Origin: Deltaproteobacteria bacterium
GTDB lineage: Bacteria > Desulfobacterota > BSN033 > UBA1163
Assembly (NCBI GenBank): GCA_016875155.1
Contig: VGSD01000033.1
Coordinates: 1 to 12,278, forward strand
Length of the DNA stretch: 12,278 nucleotides
Reading direction: 5' to 3'
Below, piece by piece: positions 7,708-12,278 of the stretch (positions within the stretch are counted from its first letter, which is position 1; each line of letters begins with the position of its first letter). Made by a program: the position numbers and the translations under genes. Below the pieces are notes generated by a model. It was given only the letters and a program-made list of their open reading frames with translations. It ran no database searches and was not told the origin of the DNA.

Positions 7708-7713
7708 TATACT
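7708..7713 (+). promoter_or_regulatory. Possible -10 box of the FAD oxidoreductase gene
   Basis: TATACT ends 9 nt before ATG 7723, with a TCGACG/TTCGAC-like -35 at about 7683-7689 (18-19 nt spacer). A start site 7 nt after this box would fall at about 7720, implying an almost leaderless transcript. This fits the lack of a Shine-Dalgarno sequence before 7723. Elsewhere in 7499-7722 I see only a small CTCTC/GAGAG hairpin (7611-7624) and a 31-codon open frame at 7667-7762 with a good AAAGAGG site. Confidence 0.3.
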
Positions 7714-7722
7714 GCTGGCATT

Positions 7723-9213
7723 ATGTCTGACATGGATGTCATCATCATCGGAGCAGGAGTAGCAGGGCTGACCTGCGGTTGCCTTTTGGCCCAAAAGGGG
7801 TTGAACGTCCTGATCGTTGAGAAGAATCAGAAGATAGGCGGCTGTTGTTCCTCTTTTCAGAAAGAGGGGTTTTCTTTCGACCTCTCTGTCCAATCGCTGG
7901 GTGAATGCCAGGAGGGAGGACGGATCTGGAATTTATTGAAAAAGTTAGACCTCCTCCATCACCTTCGTTTCATCCCTCTTGAGCCGGCAAGGGAATATCA
8001 CTTCCCAGATCAGACCATGGTTCAGTCTTCTCAACTCGAAACTCACATCGAAAACCTCTCAAAGGTGTTTCCTGAGGAGAAAAAAGGGATTAAGCAGATC
8101 TACGAAGTTCTGAGAAAGATCTTTAATGAATTTTCTCGTGTCCCTTCGTCTCTCAATTGGTTCGATCCATCTTCCCTCAGTTCGCAGTTTCCTTTTCTCT
8201 TGAGATATAAAGATCAAACCTTTGGGCAACTCTTGGATGAACAAATCTCCCATCCCTTCTTAAAAACTATTCTCTCGATTCGAAGCTCCTATGCTCTGCT
8301 TCCACCTGAAGAGATTTCTGCAGTGGGAATGGCCGGAATTGAGATGTCCTACTTCAACCATGGCGTCTCCTGTGTGGATGGAAAAGTGGAAGAGCTTCCA
8401 CTCAAAATGGGAGAGGCTTTTAAGAAGATAGGTGGGAAGATGATTACCAGGCAAGAGGTTGAAAAAATAATAATGAATAAAAAAGAGGCTATCGGTATCA
8501 AACTAACAGATGGCCAAGAATTGACAGGCAAGGTCGTGGTCTCCAATATCGATGCACAGACGACTTTTTCAACACTTCTCAGTGAGGACAGTATCCCGAT
8601 GGGCTATAGATCAAAACTGAAAGGGATGAGACCCTCCCTCTCTTATTTTATCCTCTATCTTGGAATCGATGGGAGTTTGGAGGAGCTTTCTGTATCCAAT
8701 AACGAGGTTTTTCCAGACGATCAAATTTCGCAGGAGTATCAAGCCCTCTATGAGAACCAGATTCCTGATAGGGCGCCTTTCTACTTACTTGCCCCATCAA
8801 AGGTCAATCCCTCTCATGCGCCTGAAGGAAAGAGCACGCTCTGCTTAAGCATGAAGGCTCCATATCATTTCAGTGGAGGGTGGGCTCAAAAGACCATTGA
8901 TGAACTCTCTGAGTCGCTCATTTCCAGAGGGTCGGTTCTGATACCTGACCTAAAGAAGAGGATTCTGGTCAAAGCCGAAGCTACTCCAAAGACGATTGAA
9001 AAATGGACAGGCAATCTTATGGGGGCGGCTTACGGATGGACGCAGATCCCGAGCCAATCCGGTATCCACCGCCTCCAGCGGACAACCCCCATTCCAAATC
9101 TCTTTTTAACCGGACACTGGACATCGCCAGGTGGAGGGATTGCTGCCGTGGTAGCTTCGGGAGAGTTGACAGCCGAAGCAATTTGGAGCAAATTTGAGAG
9201 AGGAGATGTTTAA
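7723..9213 (+). CDS. Phytoene-desaturase-like FAD-dependent oxidoreductase
   Basis: A 496-residue flavoprotein of the CrtI/carotenoid isomerase (COG1233-like) group. The N-terminal Rossmann motif is clear: IIIGAGVAGLTCG (Gly10, Gly12, Gly15), then the acidic end of beta-2 at Glu33 and the KIGGCCSSF turn. The C-terminus has the second FAD-binding block NLFLTGHWTSPGGGIAAVVASG. Family members desaturate or isomerise polyenes; others act on retinoids or unusual lipids. The substrate is unknown. No phytoene synthase is in the window, so a C40 carotenoid role is not supported here; acting on the polyketide or fatty acyl product of the KS genes is an inference. ATG 7723 is preferred to the in-frame TTG at 7702 because residues in between match nothing and the -10-like box lies there. 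The gene ends 1 nt before the lipoprotein gene. Confidence 0.88.
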   Translation: MSDMDVIIIGAGVAGLTCGCLLAQKGLNVLIVEKNQKIGGCCSSFQKEGFSFDLSVQSLGECQEGGRIWNLLKKLDLLHHLRFIPLEPAREYHFPDQTMVQSSQLETHIENLSKVFPEEKKGIKQIYEVLRKIFNEFSRVPSSLNWFDPSSLSSQFPFLLRYKDQTFGQLLDEQISHPFLKTILSIRSSYALLPPEEISAVGMAGIEMSYFNHGVSCVDGKVEELPLKMGEAFKKIGGKMITRQEVEKIIMNKKEAIGIKLTDGQELTGKVVVSNIDAQTTFSTLLSEDSIPMGYRSKLKGMRPSLSYFILYLGIDGSLEELSVSNNEVFPDDQISQEYQALYENQIPDRAPFYLLAPSKVNPSHAPEGKSTLCLSMKAPYHFSGGWAQKTIDELSESLISRGSVLIPDLKKRILVKAEATPKTIEKWTGNLMGAAYGWTQIPSQSGIHRLQRTTPIPNLFLTGHWTSPGGGIAAVVASGELTAEAIWSKFERGDV

Positions 9214-9214
9214 A

Positions 9215-9829
9215 ATGGTTCGAAGACCTTATTTATCTATTCTTTGCCTTTTGTTCCTGTCACTTCTTCTCACAGGATGCCCCAAGAAGGTTGAAGTCAT
9301 TCCTCCTGAGAAGCCGCCCTTTGAAAATCCGATCATCAAACTCCTTGAGAAATTTTCTCCTGCGGAATCCCTTCAAGCGAGAGTCTCCATCCGGATCGAA
9401 ACGGTGAGAGATGGAGAAGAGATGAATTTTATCCTCAATGGATTTCTCCTCTATCAAAAGCCGGATAAGTTTCGACTTCTGGGATATCACCCCCTGGGAA
9501 TGGGGCTTTTCGATGCCCTCTACCGGAACGGTGAGTTCTTTCTCCTGATTCCACCTCAGAAAAGGGCTTATACTGGGGAAGTTTCTCAATTTGAAAATGT
9601 GATGGCAAAAGCTGGCGAGATCAAGATTTCCTCAGAGAAGGGCGAAGGCAGTGAGATTCCCAATCGCATCCAGATTGAACTGGTGGAGAAAGAGACCCGC
9701 ATTGATCTCCGGTTGAAAGGGGATTCGGTCAATCCTTCCCTGCCCGAAGACAGCTTCCAGTGGAACGTTCCGGAAGGGGTAGAGGTGAGGTCCATCGAGA
9801 GGCTTTTGAGAAGGTTGAAGCGAAGATGA
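9215..9829 (+). CDS. LolA/LolB-fold-like outer-membrane lipoprotein
   Basis: A 204-residue lipoprotein. The signal peptide ends in a lipobox LLTGC with lipidated Cys22; residue +2 is Pro, not Asp, which is compatible with outer-membrane sorting. The mature protein starts with a Pro-rich linker and then has beta-rich segments reminiscent of LolB/DUF4292 proteins: SLQARVSIRIE, NFILNGFLLYQKPDKFRLLGYHP and NGEFFLLIPPQKRAYTG. LolB accepts lipoproteins from LolA at the outer membrane; a cluster-specific analogue could accept a lipid product. Start choice: ATG 9215 has AGGAG 9 nt upstream and lies 1 nt after the previous stop; TTG 9194 and ATG 9206 are less likely. The stop overlaps the radical SAM start. 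Family assignment is by general pattern, so moderate certainty for function. Confidence 0.75.
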   Translation: MVRRPYLSILCLLFLSLLLTGCPKKVEVIPPEKPPFENPIIKLLEKFSPAESLQARVSIRIETVRDGEEMNFILNGFLLYQKPDKFRLLGYHPLGMGLFDALYRNGEFFLLIPPQKRAYTGEVSQFENVMAKAGEIKISSEKGEGSEIPNRIQIELVEKETRIDLRLKGDSVNPSLPEDSFQWNVPEGVEVRSIERLLRRLKRR

Positions 9830-11133
9830 AGATAACCCTGATCATCCCCAGGTGGCCCAAAGATAGTTTCTGGGACGTAATCGCCTTTAAATTTCCACTC
9901 CTCTCCACCTCTCTTCTCGCCGGCCTGACCCCTAACCAACACCAAGTCAGCATCATCGATGAGAGCATTTCTGAAATTGATTTCGATCAGGACGTTGATC
10001 TGGTCGGGATCACGGCCATTACCCCTCTGGCTCCAAGGGGCTATGAGATTGCGGATCAATTCCGGAAGAGGGGTAGAAAAGTGGTCATGGGAGGGATCCA
10101 TGCCTCCTGGCTTCCTAAAGAGGCCAAACAACATTCAGATAGCGTCATCATTGGCGAAGCGGATGAGATCTGGATGGATATTTTAAAGGATGCAGAAAAA
10201 GGATCACTTGAACCTTTTTACCAACAGGAAGAGCGAACAAATCTCGCCCGTCTTCCCATTGCCCGGAGAGATATTCTTCCCCGAAAAGGCTACCTCTTTC
10301 ATAACCTGATACAGACCACCCGGGGATGTCCTTATGATTGTGAGTTCTGCTCAGTGACCGCCCTCCATGGAAGGACTTATCGGATGAGGCCGGTTTCCGA
10401 AGTCGAAAAGGAGATTCAATCTCTGGAACGTTCAAAAGCCTATATCTTCTTTGTCGATGACAATATCGTTGGAAACCTCTCCTATGCAAAGGAACTCCTG
10501 ACCATGCTTTCCCATTACCGGTTGCGGTGGGTGAGTCAGGGGCCGATTCATATCGCGGAAAATGAAGAGATCCTTTCACTGATGGCAAAAGCCGGATGCC
10601 ACGGACTCTTCATCGGTTTTGAGAGCCTTCGCGAAGAGAACCTCGACCTGATGGGAAAGAAAATCAATCGGGTAAAGATGTATGAGAGGGGAATCCAGAG
10701 ACTTCACGACGCAGGCATTGGGGTCTATGGCTCCTTTGTCTTCGGATACGATTATGATGATGTTTCGGTCTTTAATGAATTTCTGGAATTTGCCAATCGA
10801 AACAGGATCGAGGGAGCTTTCCTTCCCATTCTCACCCCATTTCCAGGAACACGGATCTATCAGAGGTTAAAACAAGGGGGAAGACTTCTCACTGAGGACT
10901 GGTCGAAGTACGATATGGCAACGGTCGTCTTTCAGCCGAAGCGGATGAGTGTTGAGGAACTTCAGGAAGGGTTCTGGAAGGTGAACCGGTCTTTTTACTC
11001 ACCTTCTTCGATGGCAAAAAGGATCTTCCATCCGTTCCATCTCAGCAGAAGCTTGATCATCTTCGGACCGATGAACTTGGGTCTCTGGCCCGCCGTCAAA
11101 AAAGCCCAACGATTTTTCAAAAAAGTAAAGTAA
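9826..11133 (+). CDS. B12-binding-domain radical SAM protein
   Basis: A 435-residue enzyme. Residues of about 1-130 form a cobalamin-binding-type Rossmann domain (VDLVGITAITP, KVVMGGIHASWLP, VIIGEADEIW). No DxHxxG lower-ligand motif is seen, as in many of these enzymes. The radical SAM core follows with CxxxCxxC at Cys168, Cys172 and Cys175 (GCPYDCEFC), which binds the [4Fe-4S] cluster. Later come HGLFIGFES, TPFPGTRIYQRL and MSVEELQEG, similar to DUF4070-type C-termini. Members catalyse methylation of unactivated carbons, ring formation or other radical chemistry on lipids, antibiotics and tetrapyrroles; the substrate here is unknown. ATG 9826 overlaps the lipoprotein stop as ATGA, so it is translationally coupled. 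An in-frame ATG at 9760 is inside the previous gene and rejected. No clear terminator follows. Confidence 0.9.
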   Translation: MKITLIIPRWPKDSFWDVIAFKFPLLSTSLLAGLTPNQHQVSIIDESISEIDFDQDVDLVGITAITPLAPRGYEIADQFRKRGRKVVMGGIHASWLPKEAKQHSDSVIIGEADEIWMDILKDAEKGSLEPFYQQEERTNLARLPIARRDILPRKGYLFHNLIQTTRGCPYDCEFCSVTALHGRTYRMRPVSEVEKEIQSLERSKAYIFFVDDNIVGNLSYAKELLTMLSHYRLRWVSQGPIHIAENEEILSLMAKAGCHGLFIGFESLREENLDLMGKKINRVKMYERGIQRLHDAGIGVYGSFVFGYDYDDVSVFNEFLEFANRNRIEGAFLPILTPFPGTRIYQRLKQGGRLLTEDWSKYDMATVVFQPKRMSVEELQEGFWKVNRSFYSPSSMAKRIFHPFHLSRSLIIFGPMNLGLWPAVKKAQRFFKKVK

Positions 11134-11260
11134 AAAACACCGACGATCCCGATCCAATCCCTATTTTTTGAACAAATGGTTCACCCGCAAGAAGCCCCCA
11201 AGATTCTTATAAACAACTAATTCTCCCATAAGAGAAGTTCGTTATGTACTCGAAATTCCA

Positions 11261-11289
11261 TTGACAAAAAGGAGCGGAGTGGGTAGTAT
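11261..11289 (+). promoter_or_regulatory. Sigma-70-type promoter of the toxin-antitoxin operon
   Basis: Perfect -35 TTGACA (11261-11266), a 17-nt spacer and -10 TAGTAT (11284-11289), 28 nt before the antitoxin ATG. The preceding gap 11134-11260 shows no terminator hairpin I can support. Confidence 0.75.
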
Positions 11290-11317
11290 TTTTAAAAACA
11301 ACAATAGGAGAAATACG

Positions 11318-11533
11318 ATGAAGTCAGTAGATCAATTAGCAAAGAAAGCAAAGGGGCTTAGTCCGACAGAAAGAATTCGGTTAGTTGAGGCCATCTTATA
11401 CAGCCTTGACAAACCGGATCCGGAGATCGAGAAGAGTTGGATAGCCGAATCCGAGGCCAGATATAGGGCCTATAAACGTGGAGAGATTGGAGCAATTAAT
11501 TGGGAAGAAATTAAAAAGAGGTATGAACGTTGA
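11318..11533 (+). CDS. Addiction module antitoxin component (TIGR02574-like)
   Basis: A 72-residue acidic/basic helical protein resembling the putative addiction module component family: an N-terminal KAKGLSPTERIRLVEAILYSL helix segment and a C-terminal YKRGEIGAINWEEIKKRYER segment. These pair with RelE/ParE-type toxins: the C-terminal helix wraps the toxin and the protein likely represses its own promoter. AGGAG lies 7 nt before ATG 11318. An upstream in-frame TTG at 11261 is really the -35 box of the promoter, so it cannot be the start. The toxin gene begins inside the stop codon of this one, fixing the antitoxin-first order normal for type II modules. Confidence 0.85.
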   Translation: MKSVDQLAKKAKGLSPTERIRLVEAILYSLDKPDPEIEKSWIAESEARYRAYKRGEIGAINWEEIKKRYER

Positions 11534-11823
11534 AGGTTCGGCTTATCTCCTCTGCCAATATTGAATTGGATGAGGCTGTGCAGTACTACGATCACCAATT
11601 ACCCGGGTTGGGTTTTCGCTTTTTCCAAGAAACATCAGCAGCTATCGAACGTATTCGTCTTATGCCAGAGGCATGGATGAAAGTAGGTCTGCGAACACGG
11701 CGTTGCATACTAAAGGGTTTTCCCTATGCTCTTCTTTATGTAATAGATAAAGAGGAAATTCTAATCACGGCAGTAGCCCATCTTCACAGAGATCCGGAAC
11801 ATTATAGAGATAGAATCTTGTAA
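11530..11823 (+). CDS. RelE/ParE-family toxin
   Basis: A 97-residue protein with the compact RelE/ParE fold pattern: an N-terminal strand KVRLISSANIEL, two helices (DEAVQYYDHQLPGLGFRFFQETSAAIERI), RLMPEAW, and the C-terminal strands RTRRCILKGFPYALLYVID and ILITAVAHLHRDPEHYRDR. The RR...FPY...Y and HxHRDP segments are characteristic of the plasmid-stabilisation branch. Known relatives cleave mRNA at the ribosome or poison gyrase; which applies is not decided by sequence. The start is TTG at 11530, overlapping the antitoxin stop as TTGA, with no ATG available in frame. A weak start on a coupled gene would keep toxin below antitoxin. The length is normal, so the module looks intact. Confidence 0.87.
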   Translation: MKVRLISSANIELDEAVQYYDHQLPGLGFRFFQETSAAIERIRLMPEAWMKVGLRTRRCILKGFPYALLYVIDKEEILITAVAHLHRDPEHYRDRIL

Positions 11824-11910
11824 ACCTAATAACTAACTGCCTTAATGGATGCTGAAAAATATATCCCCCGGTGAGACGCAACGTTCTACTCAACTGAGAA
11901 GGAGTCATGG

Positions 11911-12108
11911 ATGGAAACTAAACTTAAAATGGTTTACTGGAAAGGCAAAAAATTCTGGGTTGGAAAGCTTATTGACCATCCGGAAGTTATGACTCAGGGA
12001 AAAACACTGAAAGAACTAGAAGAAAATATTATTGATGCCTATAAGCTTTTAGTTTTAGATGAAGTTCCCAAAAACCACGAAATCAAAGAGATAGTGGTTG
12101 CAGTATGA
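11911..12108 (+). CDS. HicB-like antitoxin, N-terminal-domain type
   Basis: A 65-residue protein with the partial RNase H-like HicB fold: GKKFWVGKLIDHPEVMTQGKTLKELEENIIDAYKLLVLDE, with the T-Q-G-x-T-L-x-E-L-x-E-N-I signature typical of HicB. No C-terminal helix-turn-helix or ribbon-helix-helix DNA-binding domain follows, as in short HicB members. AAGGAG lies 6 nt before ATG 11911. The stop overlaps the start of a HicA-like frame (ATGA at 12105-12108) that ends after 12 codons, so this antitoxin has lost its partner here. HicB normally neutralises HicA, a double-stranded-RNA-binding-fold mRNA interferase. It may act as a stand-alone anti-addiction factor or be decaying. No obvious promoter is seen in 11824-11910. 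Confidence 0.8.
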   Translation: METKLKMVYWKGKKFWVGKLIDHPEVMTQGKTLKELEENIIDAYKLLVLDEVPKNHEIKEIVVAV

Positions 12109-12143
12109 AAAGAAAGGAACTCATCAAGAGATTAACCGACTGA
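12105..12143 (+). pseudogene. Remnant of a HicA toxin gene
   Basis: A 12-codon open frame, MKRKELIKRLTD, begins at an ATG overlapping the HicB stop. Its first ten residues match the very characteristic first helix of HicA mRNA interferases. The frame then ends at TGA 12141, and the next 24 nt lead straight into the LemA ribosome binding site, leaving no room for the other roughly 50-70 residues, including the catalytic His. The remainder was apparently deleted. Confidence 0.7.
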
Positions 12144-12153
12144 TCATCTCATC

Positions 12154-12163
12154 AGAGGAGGAG
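12154..12163 (+). promoter_or_regulatory. Strong ribosome binding site of the LemA gene
   Basis: AGAGGAGGAG with the AGGAGG core at 12156-12161, 6 nt before ATG 12168. It fixes the start of the partial LemA gene. Confidence 0.75.
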
Positions 12164-12167
12164 AAAA

Positions 12168-12278
12168 ATGACCTTACTTGTCATTCTCATTATCATCGTC
12201 GTACTTATCGCTGCGGTCGTTACGATTTATAACAAACTGGTTCGGCTCCGGAACACGGTCAAGTCTTCGTGGTCGGAT
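12168..12278 (+). CDS. LemA family membrane protein, 3' end missing
   Basis: The first 37 codons of a LemA-family protein, cut by the window end. Residues 3-20 are a single hydrophobic membrane segment (LLVILIIIVVLIAAVV), followed by YNKLVRLRNTVKSSWSD, the well-conserved LemA juxtamembrane motif (YNxLVxLRNxVxxxWSD) that precedes the helical cytoplasmic or periplasmic domain. LemA proteins are small single-pass helical-bundle proteins of poorly known function, often next to TPM-domain or M48 peptidase genes. The start is well supported by its ribosome binding site. It is separated from the HicA remnant by 24 nt. Confidence 0.9.
   Translation, partial: MTLLVILIIIVVLIAAVVTIYNKLVRLRNTVKSSWSD

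Noticed and set aside
7702..9213. A carotenoid biosynthesis locus
   Set aside because: Only the desaturase-like oxidoreductase is present; no phytoene synthase, GGPP synthase or cyclase is seen, and the family acts on many other polyenes.
9760..9825. Upstream ATG for the radical SAM gene
   Set aside because: It is inside the lipoprotein gene and adds 22 Arg/Glu-rich residues; ATG 9826 begins directly at the B12-domain first strand and forms an ATGA overlap.
11200..11245. TTCTTAT/ATAAG inverted repeat after the radical SAM gene as a terminator
   Set aside because: The stem is only 5-7 bp, AT-rich, with a long loop and no T-tract.

Overview
The window suggests a Gram-negative bacterium of moderate GC content. 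The evidence is a LolA-like periplasmic carrier, a lipobox lipoprotein, a FecR/DUF6600 exported protein, strong AGGAGG-type ribosome binding sites and one near-consensus sigma-70 promoter. Two intergenic-type repeats are present: a C5TTT/AAAG5 palindrome and a GGGTTCAAGG-type inverted repeat. In my experience these are common in uncultured Desulfobacterota/Nitrospirota-like genomes, but that taxonomic placement is inference only.

Block A (1-3952, + strand) is a compact operon-like run. It holds the 3' end of a class I SAM methyltransferase, a LolA-like outer-membrane carrier, a catalytically complete beta-ketoacyl-ACP synthase (KS-alpha) and a second KS that has lost all three catalytic residues (KS-beta, or chain-length-factor type). 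An active KS, a dead KS and a LolA-like protein together recall aryl-polyene-like type II synthase loci. Two repeats have invaded this block: one is translated as part of the LolA-like N-terminus, and the other covers the KS-alpha stop codon and the gap before KS-beta.

Block B (3970-7498, - strand) interrupts the + strand genes. It holds a large secreted FecR/DUF6600 protein with a Pro/Lys/Glu-rich tail that ends in a duplicated 50-51-residue unit. Upstream of it is a NudC-type NADH pyrophosphatase gene, broken by a one-base frameshift in its zinc ribbon.

Block C (7723-11133, + strand) is a second tight run: a phytoene-desaturase-like FAD oxidoreductase, a LolB-like lipoprotein starting 1 nt after the previous stop, and a B12-binding radical SAM enzyme coupled through an ATGA overlap. 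Blocks A and C could serve one pathway that builds, modifies and exports an unusual polyene or lipid to the outer membrane. Phytoene-desaturase-like enzymes, radical SAM proteins and FabF paralogues also co-occur in proposed ladderane loci. The link between the two blocks is inference.

Block D (11261-12278, + strand) is accessory: a promoter, an addiction-module antitoxin overlapping a RelE/ParE toxin, a HicB-like antitoxin followed by a 12-codon remnant of its HicA toxin, and the first 37 codons of a LemA-family membrane protein. No tRNA, rRNA, CRISPR array or transposase was recognised. No intergenic stretch exceeds 300 bases.
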